Positions 11,420 through 23,039 of a stretch of 64,000 bases of DNA are shown piece by piece; positions within the stretch are counted from its first letter, which is position 1, and the number at the start of each line of letters is the position of its first letter. This DNA is from Vitellaria paradoxa (taxonomy: Eukaryota; Streptophyta; Magnoliopsida; Ericales; Sapotaceae): assembly GCA_019916065.1 (NCBI GenBank), contig CM034239.1, forward strand, positions 38,960,419 to 39,024,418, written 5' to 3'. A model generated the notes under the pieces. The model made no database searches. It was not told the origin of the DNA and worked only from the letters and a program-made list of their open reading frames with translations. Position numbers and translations under genes: made by a program.

Positions 11420-12762
11420 ATGGAGAACCAGAACCAAGGGGACGACAAAATCGCTGCAATAGAGCAACAGTTTGTGAGCATGACTGCAACCTTGCAAGCT
11501 ATTATGAAGCGTGTTGATTGTTTGACTCTCGTTCCACCTCTACCACTGCCACAGCAGGATCCACCCATTGGTCTTGGCAATGGCGGGGTGGTCTATAATG
11601 ATAGTGAAGGAGGGGTCGTGAGGGAGAACAAAGGACGACCTGACCTTCCTTAGCAGAATGGCATGGCTGCAGAAGATGAAACTTATAGTGAGACTATCCC
11701 AAGTCGAGTAGTTGCGAAATTGGAAAGGACGGAGAATACTGAAACGGTCGAGTAGAGATTTAAACCATGCAAGCTCAGATCGATGGAGCTATAGCAGTGA
11801 TTGGGAACCCTAATGCCATAGAAGATATTATTGATAGGACGGAGACTCCATTCACTCTTGCAGTGATGGAGTGCCCTTTACCCCTGAAGTTTAAGATGCC
11901 TGCAGTAGAGCCTTATAATGGCTTGAAGGACCTAGTGGATCACTTAGACATATATAACTTAGCAATACACCTCTATGCGATTCCTGACGAGATCAAATGT
12001 CGAACGTTCTCCATAACCTTAAAGGGTCTGGCTTGCACTTGGTTTAACAAAATCAAGCCCGAGTCAATGGAGAATTTCAAACAACTCAATAAGCAGTTTG
12101 CTTCACACTTTGATGGTGGGCAACGACAGAGAAAGCCACCAGCACACTTACTGATGATTAGACAGGGGAAGGATGAATCCCTTAGGGGATAGGTTAATCG
12201 GTTCAACTGGGGACTATTGGAGATTGAAGAGGCTGACGAGAAAGTGGCACTTATGGCCTTTATGAGTAGTCTAAAGTTCGGTTAGTTTGCCTTTGCCTTG
12301 GCCAAAAAGCATCTAGTGAATATGGTCGAGCTAATGTCATGAGCTCAAAAACACATGAATGCAGAGGACACGATGAAGGCTTAGAAGGATGCTGAGGTGA
12401 CGACCTCCCGATCGAAAAAGAAGTAATAGAATGATTCTAAGGATGATAAAGGATCAAAGACATCCTGAACCTCTGAATCAAGAGGTCAAGTGGGTGATGG
12501 GAGGGACTGATTTACGAGGTCGGCCAATGATTTTACCCCACTGAACTTGCGGATAGAGCATATGTTTTATTCCATCAGGAATGATCCAGAATTCAGATGG
12601 CTGGCAGAGATGAAGGCCTCGCCAAGATCAAGGAATAGATCCAAATATTACCTGTTCCACAAGGACTATGGACATGACACGGGGGAGTGCTTTGACTTGA
12701 AAAGGCTGGTTGAAGAATTAATTAGGAAGGGAAAGTACAACGAGTTCATTGCTGGAGTGTGA
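11420..12762 (+). pseudogene. Tat gag polyprotein remnant
   Basis: It starts MENQNQ at 11420 and has a frameshift before the part open at 11767-12192. That part matches the plant retrotransposon gag domain: an MPAVEPYNGLKDLVDHLDIY block, then TFSITLKGLACTWFNKIKP, then the F-LNKQFASHF-GGQRQRKP block. Downstream, after several stops, KYYLFHKDYGHDTGECFDLK at 12637 is the zinc-knuckle region (K-C-FH-D-GHDT-ECFDLK in the family). The first knuckle Cys of the family is Tyr here, so it could not bind zinc normally. Gag would form the virus-like particle. Confidence 0.85.
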
Positions 12763-12974
12763 AGAGACGGGTGTGAAAGAGGGAGCCCACCTTGAAGGAG
12801 CTTGCCTTAGAGAAGCCTTGATAGGGGGCAACAAGCTCAATGACCCTGGGGGAGATCAGGGTCATATCAAGAGGGTTCACAAGATGAGGCAAATACTCCT
12901 TAGCTCAGAAGATGTATGTCAGAGAGCTTAGAAGATATCAAGAGGTGATGACCATAGATTAGCCGATTAGGAGG

Positions 12975-13640
12975 GTGAAACTAGAATTGGTGCCGATCAC
13001 CTTTACCGAGGACAAAGTCTTAGAGCTGAGCCACCTGCACGATGACCCTTTAGTCATAGTGGCCAGTGTGGCGAACTTCCAGACGTGGAGAATTCTACTG
13101 GATAGCGAAAGTTCAATAGACATCCTTTATTGGAAGGCATTTGAGAAGATGAACATCGGAAAGGAGAAGCTATACCTGGTCTACTCACCGCTGATCGACT
13201 TTGCAGAAGATCATGTAGAATCGATCCGTTCCATCAACCTCCTGGTCACTTTGGGGACGAGCCTCAACAAGCAACCAAGATGGTGACCTTAGTAGTGGTC
13301 GATTACCCTTCGGCTTACAACGCCACAGTTGGTAGGAGCGCTCTGAACCAGTTTGGAGCAGTTATGTTGACCTATCACCTCCGTTTGAAGTTCCCTACCA
13401 AGCTTGGGGTTGGTTGCGTGAAGGGAAATCAGAGGGCAGCAAGAGAGTTCTACGTCTCATCCTTCAAAGAGGACTTCAACCGTGAAACCCTGATTGTGGA
13501 GGAGTTGGAGGTTAGAAATAAAGAAGAGCTGAAAAGAAGAAAGCGGGGTAACGACCTAGAGGAGGTCACGATAGGAGACCTCAAACTCAAAAGAACTGTT
13601 AAGATTAGAGCTAGAGCTGCAGACCAGTAGAAAAAGAAGC
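12975..13640 (+). pseudogene. Tat aspartic protease remnant
   Basis: The segment WRILLDSESSIDILYWKAFE (about 13086) aligns with the retroviral-type protease site LVDSGSSADILY. The catalytic triplet Asp-Ser-Gly has become Asp-Ser-Glu, so the enzyme is inactive even apart from the frameshift near 13275. After the shift, VVVDYPSAYNATVGRSALNQ and the THYL-KFPT block follow, as in Tat pol. The product would cleave Gag-Pol. Confidence 0.8.
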
Positions 13641-13669
13641 TCAGGTAGTTCCTAAGGTAGAACTCAAAT

Positions 13670-14540
13670 GTGTTTACTTGGTCACATGAGGATATGCTTG
13701 GTATAGACACTAGAGTGATGGCCCATCATCTTAATATTGCTCCAGGGTCTTGGCCAATCAAGCAAAAAAAAAAAAAAAGAGTCTTTGACCCAGAGCGAAA
13801 TGAAACAGTAACCAAGAAAGTGGAAAAGTTGCTCAAGGCTAAGGTCATCAGAGAGGTGCATTATCCATTCTAGCTTTCCAATGTGGTGATAGTCAAGAAG
13901 TCTAATGAAAAGTGGAGAATGTGTGTAGATTTTTCTAATTTGAACAAAGCCTGCCCTAAGGATAACTCTTACCTTCCTACAATTGACTTTCTGGTGAACT
14001 CGACAACAGGACACCAGGTACTTTCTTTCATAGATGCCTTTTCAGGTTATAACTAGATCCAAATGGCTGAGCAAGACTGGGAACATACCACCTTCATCAT
14101 TGATTGGGGCTTCTATACCACAAGGTCATGCCGTTTGGTTTGAAAAATACAGGAGTGATGTACCACAGGTTGGTGAACTTAATGTTCAAGTCACAGATCG
14201 GACGAAATGTGGAAGTTTATGTTGATGATATGCTAGTAAAGAGTAAGGAGACCTCTGACCATGTGGCAGATCTTGAGGAGACGTTCAACACCCTTAGGCA
14301 ATTCTGAATAAAGCTGAACCAGTAAAATGTGCCTTTAGAGTGGCCTCTGGGAAGTTTATCAGGTTCATGGTGTCTAGCCAAGGTATTGAGGCAAATCCAG
14401 AAAAGGTCAAGGTGATCCAAGAGATACAGTCCCCTCAGACAACCAAGGAAGTACAGGTCGTATTGCCGCGCTCAACAAGTTCATCTCAAGGTCTATTAAC
14501 AAGTGTTTCCCATTCTTCAAGATTCTGAGAAAAGCATTCG
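13670..14540 (+). pseudogene. Tat reverse transcriptase remnant
   Basis: Blocks in order: RVFDPERNETVTKKVEKLLK, FIREVHYPF-LSNVVIVKKS, KWRMCVDFSNLNKACPKD, LSFIDAFSGYN, a shifted [17 protein letters not shown], then the active-site YVDD at 14218-14229, and KFIRFMVSSQGIEANPEKV. The order and motifs are diagnostic of Ty3/gypsy polymerase. The frame changes near 14090, and stops occur at 13871 and elsewhere (some C-to-T type). An A15 run at 13765 falls inside the KQKKKKR stretch. The YVDD motif itself is intact. Confidence 0.9.
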
Positions 14541-14587
14541 AGTGGACTATTAAATACAAAGAGGCATCCCAACAACTAAAGCATTAT

Positions 14588-15360
14588 TTGGGATTAATAC
14601 CTTTGCTCAGTAGGACTACCCCCGGAGAGAAGCTCTATCTCTACTTAGCTGTGTTTTCTATAGCAATCAACTCAGTTCTAGTAAAAGAAAAGGACGAGAT
14701 ACAAAAACTAGTTTACTACACTAACCTAGCACTCAGGGGGCGAAAGAACGATACCCTAAAATGGAATTGCTTGCCTTCACTTTGGTGATTGCAACTCAAA
14801 GACTAAGGGCGTACTTTCAAGCTCACACTATTATAGTCTTGACCAATCAACCCTTGAAGAATAGTCTCCATATACCAGAGACCTCGAGAAGGCTAGTTAA
14901 GTGGTCAGTTAAACTCAACCAATTTGACATCCATTATAAACCATGATCGGTGATAAAGGGACAATTAGTGGTTGACTTCATCACGGAGTTAACGGCTATG
15001 ACCAAGGATCCCTCCAAGGAAAATGCCTTTAAGCAGACTTGGGTCCTGAATGTAGACGGCTCGTTAACTCAGGAGACAAGCGATACAGGAATTGTGCTGG
15101 TGTCCCTCGAAAGACATAAAGTAGAGCATACCTTACGCTTCAATTTTCTAGCTTTCAACAACAAGGCAGAATATGAAGCTTTAATAGCTGGTCTTCAGAT
15201 TGCTCAGAGAATGGGAGCAAGGCAAATAGTCATGTGAAGTGACTCCCAATTGATGGTAGATCAAGTACAAAGAGAATATGAGGCCAGGGGAGAGAGTATG
15301 GTGGAATACTATCAAATAGCTAAAGGTTTGGCTAAGAAATTTTTCAGGTAAAACTAGAGA
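14588..15360 (+). pseudogene. RNase H plus second archaeal-type RNase H remnant
   Basis: The first part (14588-14946) has the RT-linked RNase H: GEKLYLYLAVFSIAINSVLV and, after a shift, PLKNSLHIPETSRRLVKWSV. The second part (14990-15360) has WVLNVDGS (catalytic Asp about 15055), NNKAEYEALIAGLQIA (Glu about 15168) and SDSQLMVDQV (Asp about 15240), the Asp-Glu-Asp set of the archaeal-type RNase H gained by Tat elements. A TGA lies directly before SDSQL. Confidence 0.85.
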
Positions 15361-15539
15361 GAGTCCCCAAGTTGGATAACAAGGAGGCTAATCGATTTGC
15401 CAAGATAGCTTCCTTAAAGGAGCAGAACCCAGATGTGCTGATGGAAGTGCTCAATTCTCCATGCATCTGAATGGCCAAGGTGTTGCAGATCACGACTAAG
15501 GCCATGTGGGTGAAAACCAATTAAGGATTACTTGGATAA

Positions 15540-16080
15540 AGCACTTCTTCCAGAAGATCAGAACAAAAGAAAAAGGATGCAGTACTAAGCAACCAAGTAT
15601 GTGTTGATCGACGGTGTGCTTTTCAGAAAGGGTCACACCATGCTGTTGCTCCATGTGCAAATGAAGGAGAGGCAGATTATATCATAAGAAAAGTCCATGA
15701 AAGGGTTTACGAGAACCATTTCAGATGGAAGATGTTGTCCAAGAAGTCCTATGAGTTGCATACTATTGGGCAATCATTGAAAAAGACGCTCAAAACCTAG
15801 TGAAGAGATATGACAAATGCCAGAGGTTTGCCAATGTCCTAATGATGTAAAGAATTGGCCCCGATCCAAAGCCTCTAGCCCTTCGCTCAATAGGAAATTG
15901 ACATTGTTGGTCCTTTTTCCTTGGGTAAAGGCCAAAGAAAGTTTATTGTGGTGGCCATCAATTACTTCACCAAGTGGGTTGAACCTGAGGCTCTGCCAAA
16001 CATAACAGAGCAGAATATAAGGAAATTCTTATGGCAAGAGATCATTTGTAGATATGAAATTCTTATGGCAAGGAAGCTCT
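15540..16080 (+). pseudogene. Tat integrase, truncated after the first catalytic region
   Basis: Traces of the HHCC zinc-binding region (VHERVYENHF near 15692, a CQRFANV segment near 15818) are followed by the core start IDIVGPFSLGKGQRKFIVVA and YFTKWVEPEAL (about 15895-16000). The family's second Asp (DNG-QF) and the Glu are absent, because the sequence jumps from about 16075 straight to the end of the antisense ORF. GAAATTCTTATGGCAAG is repeated at 16022 and 16056, just before the junction. Confidence 0.8.
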
Positions 16081-16081
16081 C

Positions 16082-18178
16082 CTAGCTTGATTGAATATTA
16101 GTCCCTGTGCCTTGGTTCTCGTCTATTTTTATTGTAGTTGGAGAAATGGCTGCTCCACCAATTAAGATCACCTTAGTCAGTTCAAGTTCTAGATGAAGCT
16201 TAAGGACCTCCTTCTTGGCATTCTTGAAGTCGTCCTCAAAAGCCTTAGCTAACCAATCTTTAACTTTATTGCTCCCCTCGAAAGCTTCGATTGCCTTGGC
16301 CTTCTTCTCCTCCACCTAGCCTCTGAGAACCTTTAATTGCTCGGCTAATTCTTCAGCCCTTTGGTTGGCCAAATCGTTTAGCTTTGTTTCAACAACCAGG
16401 ACAAGAGCCCTGGATAGCTTCATCCCTAGCAGCAAGGGTTTGATCCCACTCTGTGAGGGCGGCTCGTGCCTTTGCATGTGATTTATTGAGCTCTTCCTCT
16501 AGCAGAAAGATTCGAGCAAGGAGATGTTCATTCTTCTTGGACTCCTAAAAGTATTCTCGGTTCATTTTGAGATATAAGGTATCAAGCTCAGACCACCATA
16601 GCATAGCCTAAAAATAAAAGCTAAGACTCATAACAAAGAAAATGGCTAGAAAATATCTCATAGAGAAGGAACTAAGATTTATAAGTTGGCCAGATCATGG
16701 GCTATATTCTTAACCAACCTTGTTGACGAAACCTTCCTTGACCGAGCTAGGTCGGCTAGAGTAATGATACCTTCTATTTTTTTGACTACCAGTATGAAAT
16801 CGTTGACATTGTTTGCTAGCTTACACGACCCGGCAGCTGCCTTCATTTTTGGTTGAATGCTCGGACGGTAGGAGAGGGAAGAACCTTTTGCTCGGAAATT
16901 ACCGAGCTCGAAAAGGGGCACCTTGGGGGCCCTCTTGCAACAAAATATAGATAGGATCATTATCCCTTGTATCTACATCCAGAGGTCCCTCATTGGGGGG
17001 GGCCAGAACTAACTATTTTAATCCTTTTAGTGGGCTTGGGCTCTAACCCCGACGACCTCTTGGTCGACACTTTGTACTTCTTATTGAATTTCATCTCATC
17101 GATAGATGGGGAGAAGTCAACAACAGTAACGTCAGAATCTACAAATACGCATAAAAAAAAAAAAAGTTAGCATTGTAAAAGAAAACAAAAGGCAAAAATA
17201 ATAAAGAACTCATTCCTCTCACGTTCAATATCTAGAGCTTCTAAGCTCAGCTATGCTTGGCCAGAATCTCTACCACAACAAAATGCTAAAGTGGTCATTA
17301 GGGTAGGTTTAAGCAAGCTTTATTCTCTCCAGCTGAGCATCGAACACTTTAGGCTAAGCTTTGGCTGGATAAGGTAATAATGTAAGGTTACGATAATGCT
17401 AACTAATGGAAAAGAAAGAAAAGAATATGGCTGAGCTGAGCTGAGCTAGAGCTCGGATAATTGGCACGCCCTTCTCACTCGGCCAGCCCCAGGCTACGAG
17501 GTAGCAGATTACCTTGTCCTCCTTCGTCTTCCATAGTCAGAACTTCCACCCATCCCCGTATATGAAGAAGAAGTGATCTTTCCAGTGCTTGACCGACGAA
17601 GGGTAGCCCTCCACTAAATTAAAGTCCTTCGCTTGAGCTAAGAAATAGAACCAACCTCTGTCAACCTTAACAACCTCGTAGCAGTAGAGAAACTCATCAG
17701 CCATGAGGTGCTCGTTTGTAACAGCCTTCCATATGACAACATAGCCGACCAAGATCTTCCAGCTGTTTGGTATGAGCTAACCTGTGTTTAAGTTGAGTCT
17801 AGCTAACACCTCCCTGATAGGTCACGCTAGCAAAAACCAAAGCCTACTCGATAGGACGGCCTTATAGATAGTCACGACCTCGGGCATCAGGGGAGAGCAG
17901 GCTGAATCATTGGGAGTAGGCCATCAGCAGGGCAAATGTTCAGGAGGTTGGAAAACCTTCAAAATCTTCTTAAGCTTAGCCTTGTCGATCATTGAATGAA
18001 TTCTGGCGCAATCAAGGTCAAGTTTTCCCCTGCCAGATGTGGATGTCTCGCCGTGGCAAGAACCAGGGTCGCTAGTGGAGGGCTCGGGGCCATAGATAGA
18101 AGAAAGGCTAGTGGCATCAGCACCGATTTGAGAAAGGTTATCAACGGAGGACTTGTCACTGCCCTCAGGCAATACCAA
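16082..18178 (-). pseudogene. Antisense extra ORF of the Tat element (putative gypsy-type transposon domain plus coiled coil)
   Basis: Read opposite to gag-pol. It starts with Met at 18178 (Ser/Gly/Asp-rich N-terminus). The frame at 17752-17537 has FLYCYEVVKVDRGWFYFLAQ and PSSVKHWKDHFFFIYGDGW, matching the putative gypsy-type transposon domain. Next come Arg/Lys-rich and charged coiled-coil segments and a C-terminus with EAFEGSNKVKDWLAKAFEDD and LHLELELTKV, a block conserved at the end of this family. Stop at 16084-16082. Likely introns: one with acceptor TATTTGTAG near 17140, one with acceptor TTTATTTTTAG near 16606. Several stops and shifts. Function unknown. Such antisense ORFs are known in Tat elements. 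Confidence 0.75.
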
Positions 18179-18722
18179 TCTCCAGCGGGAAGTTATACTC
18201 TTATACGCAAATAGGGTTTATAAGTTTGTAACCTATAGCTATAATACTAAAAAAATGAGCAATGTGCAAACAGACTGATGAAACATGGGGTCTTCTATAA
18301 ATCCTAAAGAATCAGGTAGTCTACTCTCTCTCCAATAAAACCATAAGCAATAGGTAAGAAACCAAAGTATAAAAGGGAAATTAAAGCAAAATCAAGAAGT
18401 AAGAGAGAGGTGTACCAGGATGAAGGATGCAAGCTCATTGAAAATCAGAGCTTGAAAATGGTGATTAAGATAGAAGCGGGAAAGTGTGAAGATGAAGAAG
18501 AAGGGTGCAATTAATAGAGAAGCAGTTTTGAAATACACGGTCTAGATAAAGCCACATGGCGGACATCAACGAAATCAGTTGTCAAATAAGTGAGGAACAA
18601 ATACATAATAGACACGTGGCAGTGAGGTAAAAGGGTATAACTACGTTGCGTGCCGGAGAAATAATTACAATTGATCGAAAGTGACTCAACCGTCAAATTC
18701 CCTCAGGTCTACTAGAAGACTT

Positions 18723-18739
18723 AGGGAATCAGGGGTAAC
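18723..18739 (+). other. Polypurine tract of the Tat element
   Basis: AGGGAATCAGGGGTAAC directly precedes the 3' LTR and serves as plus-strand primer site in this class. It is interrupted by a few pyrimidines. Confidence 0.6.
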
Positions 18740-19312
18740 TGATGAGTAGGAATTCTAAGCTTGGTCAAAATTACATAAAAGCCCCTCGAGAATATTAAAG
18801 AAAATCTCGAAAGAAGGCGAGTTGACCCTCCGAGCTATGGAGGTCAGATAAGCCTAAGCTGAACTCCATAATCTAGGCTGCCAGGTACCGAGCCAAGCAG
18901 GAGCGTGTGAGAACGAGACCTCGGAGATTGTAATCCCATGATTCCCCCATAAACAACTGATTGGGAATCATCCTAAATGAAGCAAGAAATTCTAGGATTG
19001 ATACAAATCTCGCACTTTCCTTATATGAATAGAGAAGTCACTGTAAATCAAGGAGAAATCCCAATTTGCTTCCATCCTTAAATTTTACAGAATATTCTTA
19101 TAAATAGGGAAGGAAATCACCTTCAAGGGTAAGCAATTCTCTCCCTACCGTTACTCTACCAAATTATTTTCTGACTTTTTACTGACTTGATCGTCGGAAA
19201 GTCTTTGGCAAACACCACATCGATATTCCAAGCGAACAGATTTCATTATTTCCAACGGATCAAGCTCACGGAGGCCTAAATTTAGGACCACAAAATTTCA
19301 CCATCATTAAGA
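18740..19312 (+). repeat. 3' LTR of the Tat element
   Basis: It starts TGATGAGTAGGAATTC and ends CATCATTAAGA, followed by the target duplication AGAAC. Clearly diverged from the 5' LTR by point changes and small indels, so the insertion is not recent. Confidence 0.9.
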
Positions 19313-19560
19313 AGAACCATTGTCCCCTAAGTAACGCATTCTCGCTGAGCTTTTATGTAGTCAAATCCTTCCACTAGCTCACGATAGCCAGGTAAGTTAT
19401 GAGCGGGCATTACTCCTATACGCCATTGCTACCAGGGTGCTTATTAACTTGGCTTTCATTATTATAGGAGCCACTACTTAGAGAACTAGTACTACTACGT
19501 GCACAGCCGCGTTATCTTTGTCAGCCTTATTACGAACATACTAGAGAAAAGCCACGTCCC
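19313..19560 (+). pseudogene. Putative plant transposon protein domain, 3' part
   Basis: Beginning at the target duplication, the frame reads LSNAFSLSFYVVKSFH, a stop, then LTIAR and, after a one-base shift, SYERALLLYAIATRVLINLA. This is the F-L-PT-H...V..ERALLLYAI core of the domain started at 10266. Joining across the Tat insertion restores the domain order, so the insertion broke this ORF. Downstream the frame is lost. Confidence 0.6.
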
Positions 19561-22500
19561 AGTGGAGAAGGAGATAAGGACCATCAAACTATTAGTTTTC
19601 ATTTCGTGCACCATTGGTACTCGGAGTACGGCTTAGCTCAGGGCACGCGCCTCTATCATACGCTCACCCCCTCCTCTAACCTCGTTATCACAGCCCTTAG
19701 CTTCCACATCCATGAGCCCTGCTGTTGTCATACTTTTAACACTAATTCCGTCTACCTTTGCTACTCCACTAGCCCTAACATCCACCCATTGACTGTCCCA
19801 ACCTTGGGCAATTTCACGAGGCATTTGGATGCCCGTTTAAAGAGGGTCGAGAATGTAGTGCTTACTGAGTTACCTCGCATTAGGTGATTGATGGAGTTAA
19901 TTTTTTTCCATCATTTCATTGACTTTGACTCCTCTAGTTGACCTACCTATCCATGCTCCTACAGCTACCCCTATTTGACAGCATCTGCTAGATAGCCGCC
20001 CTCCTCACAAGAATACTCTACCACCAACACCTCTGACGGATCCTTTTGTTGCATTTGCTCTAAAAGTTGAGGACCCCTATAATGATTGGTCACATTTTGG
20101 GATATAGGAGCCTTTTTTTGTCGGTTTAGGTCTAGGACAATACTCTCTATAAATTGTAGACCTAAAACTAAATCTTTTTGTTGTTGTTGTTGTACCTTTT
20201 ATACTGACTAAAGCTCTTGCATCTCTATAACTTGTACTCGATCTTTTGATTATTAGTGAAATACAACGACATTTTTATTTATTTTTGTCTAATTTTCATT
20301 TTTTGTGTTTTTTATATATTTTTCTTATATTTTATTTTTATTTCCTTTTGCACTAACTCTTTGCCTTGTCTTATTTTCCCTTTATTTTTCTTTTATTTTA
20401 TTTTTAACCCTTTCTCTTGTATATTTTTTTCTTATTTTTTTAATTTTCTTTAAATAAGAAATTTCTTGAGGTAACATCCTTCCCATCCCTTTTACTTAGT
20501 CTTGTACTTCCAATTTGTAGTTCATCATAAATATATATATGCTTGTTGTTGTGAATATTGTAGAATCCAGGTAACGTGCGTTTTTTGTTGATGCCTTAAG
20601 TGGCTTTGATAATGGGTACATGCTTGGTTTGATTTGTGTTATATTCTGATTTGTGCCTTAAGTGGCCACTGATTCATACTTAGCTGCACATTACAGACTC
20701 ACATATACTTCTTGTTTGTCACATTGAGGGCAACATTTGATTTAGATTAGGAGTAGAGTTTGCCTAATGAATTGATGTGTTGTAATTAAAAAATTTTTAA
20801 AATTTTCGAGCATATTTGAGCTAAATGCAAGGAATTAGCACACATTTGACATAACATGTATACTTTGGTTTGGTTTTATGTTAGCACTTGTCATGCGGGT
20901 AAGGGTGATTCGTTTTCAATATTTAATAAGGCGTTTGGTTCAAGTTGAGTTTATTGCTTTCTAGTGTACGAAAACATGTCATTTTGAGACTATTTGAGAA
21001 GAATGTGTTTTAAGAAGTGAAGTTCTTGAGACATGGTCATTTTAGCATACTTTGACATAGACAAAGACTTATGCCACGCACTTTGTGAGCTTTAAAGCCT
21101 TAACTTTTATTTATGAGAAGTTGTAAATATTCATTTTTGTTTTCATTTTACCTCACATCTTTGAGTAGCTTAATTAGTCTAGTTTTTTATTTCAATGCAT
21201 CCACTGCATCATACTTGCTTGCATGAGTAATTCTAGCACTCTATGAGATATTGTAAACTTAGATAGTGATGCTAGGTCATCTTTGACTTTGTGGGCCTTT
21301 TTTCATTTCTTTTTGTTCACTTTACCCTAGGAGCTAACTTGAAGTCTATACATGAAAATGATGAATTTGTTTTGTTTCTAGTCACATATGTATCCTTTAT
21401 GCCTTTTCATGCAGCTTTACCCATGCATGTCTTAGGATTTTTGGGTGCTTTATTGTTGAATTGTGAGTTTGTTTGGGTGTTTTGCAAGATAATGGAAGGA
21501 ATTGGTCAAGAAAGAAAAGAAATTCATCCAAAAGAGAGAGAGAGAGAGAGAGAAGAAAGAAAGAAAAATAAAATATGTATGTTTGGGACATGACTTGTTT
21601 TTATTGTGCGGTCATTACTTAGAGCCCATAAGAAGCATAGAAAAAGTTACAGCGGAAATGATGTTTTTTGTTGGTTTTAACAGGAGTATTGAAAGGAGGA
21701 AAGTTAGGTAAATTTTGTTGTTGCACTCTTTTATTTTGTCCTAGACATGCACTTTAAATTCTCATTCCTTTATTATCTAGCAAGCTTTCATAACCAACTA
21801 ACAACCTTTGAAAGGCCTAACAGGCTCTAGGTGAGCAACTCATGTTTTGTGCATCTACCCTTCTCATGTTAGTTTGTGTGGTGTTGTCATATAATAGGCA
21901 TAGAAATAGTCTTTCACGCAATTACGCCATTTTGTCTTTCAGTTTCCTATACTTGTGTTTTTGTTGGGTTTATGTGCTTCTATTGTTGCATTCTCACATG
22001 TCCATTATGAGAACCCTTTTGGTGAGTGAATTTGATTTAAAAGTGGTTTTCTTGTGAGTTTTTGAAGTTGAAGTTGAACTTGAGTCTTCACATGCTTCTA
22101 TGACCTTGTTGAAGGGATGATATGAATTAGCACATGTGATTCTCATTAGTTAATTAGTTGGTTATGTTTATATTGTACTTAGATAATATAAGTAATTCTT
22201 GAACCTTACAACTTGTTAAACACTAAACCTGAACCATTTTAAACTTAATTGACTTGTATTCTCAAGAGACAATTCCTTTGATATCTGTGGATAGCATCAT
22301 TACAAATCATCACGTGACCTTAGTCATCCACTAAGGGAAACCTAAGAGTTTAAAGGACTTGTCTCACTCGTTAAGTGTAGCCGTGTGTCTATCATGAAAA
22401 CGGACATTGCATTAGTTAGTTTAGTTTTGTTCTGTTTTGATTTGAATAAATGGGATATGAGTTGGGGCATATTTTGTACTTAGCTTTGAAAACATTTGGA

Positions 22501-22680
22501 ATGTAATTGTTTCCATTGCTAAGGACTAGCATGGTTTAGGCATGGGGTGTGGTTGTGCACAAATATTGATTATAAATACTTTATTTCACAACCAATTTGG
22601 TGTAACTCACTAACTAATTCCAATAATTTTATTATTAGTTTAAATTTATTAGTTTATGTTTTCAATTTGTAGGACTTTTG
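19561..22680 (+). other. 3' non-coding tract of the old element
   Basis: T-rich and mixed sequence with features common downstream of ORFs in Athila-like elements: GTCACATTGAGGGCAACATT near 20717, AAAATTTTCGAGCATATTTG near 20800, AGTTTGTTTGGGTGTTTTG near 21467 and a GA tract at 21530-21560. The open frames at 19606-19887, 21291-21593 and 21842-22057 show no motif. No gene supported. Confidence 0.4.
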
Positions 22681-22739
22681 AAGCAAGTAGGAGGAATTGA
22701 GCCACTTTGAGAGCTTAAAGGAAGAATAAGCAAAATAGG

Positions 22740-22980
22740 TTAAGCATAGATAGTCCAGGCGCACGCACTAAGATCACTATGCACATGGCCCACTAATTTC
22801 CTACTCGTGCGCATACAAAGAGCTAATTTGAGGCAAAAGTTTGAAAACCACTAAGGCATTTTCTTGAACATATGGTGATCAGTACCCTAGGCACATGCAC
22901 CTAGCAACATGTGCACACAAACATGGGCAAAAGATGGCTTAGGTGCACGCATAAAATTTCCCATGCACACGGCCTATGCG
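22740..22980 (+). repeat. Cluster of GTGCAC/CATGTGCAC motifs
   Basis: Alternating GGCGCACGCA, TATGCACATGGCC, CACATGCACCTAG, ACATGTGCACACA, GGTGCACGCAT and CATGCACACGGCC at intervals of about 20-40 bp. Similar clusters lie at 25920-26080 and 26850-27080. No coding frame explains them. Confidence 0.55.
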
Positions 22981-23039
22981 ACAATACCTCGAACCTTTCA
23001 TTTTCATATGTAATTTTAAGGCATAATTGCCCCTAAGTT

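Larger units (their letters stand above)
10764..19312 (+). mobile_element. Ty3/gypsy Tat-lineage retrotransposon, full length but dead
   Basis: It has two LTRs, a primer site, gag, protease, reverse transcriptase, RNase H, a second archaeal-type RNase H, a truncated integrase, an antisense extra ORF, a purine tract and the 3' LTR. AGAAC at 10759-10763 and 19313-19317 is a perfect 5-bp target duplication. The second RNase H and the antisense ORF with a putative gypsy-type transposon domain place it in the Tat group. Frameshifts, many TAG/TGA stops, diverged LTRs and the loss of most of integrase show that it is old and immobile. It sits inside the transposon-protein ORF of an older element. 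Confidence 0.9.

Noticed and set aside
13450..14014. Minus-strand frames of 86 and 110 codons
   Set aside because: Shadows of protease/RT coding sequence on the plus strand.
20256..20453. 65-codon hydrophobic frame (possible membrane peptide)
   Set aside because: Result of a T-rich tract giving Phe, Leu and Ile codons.
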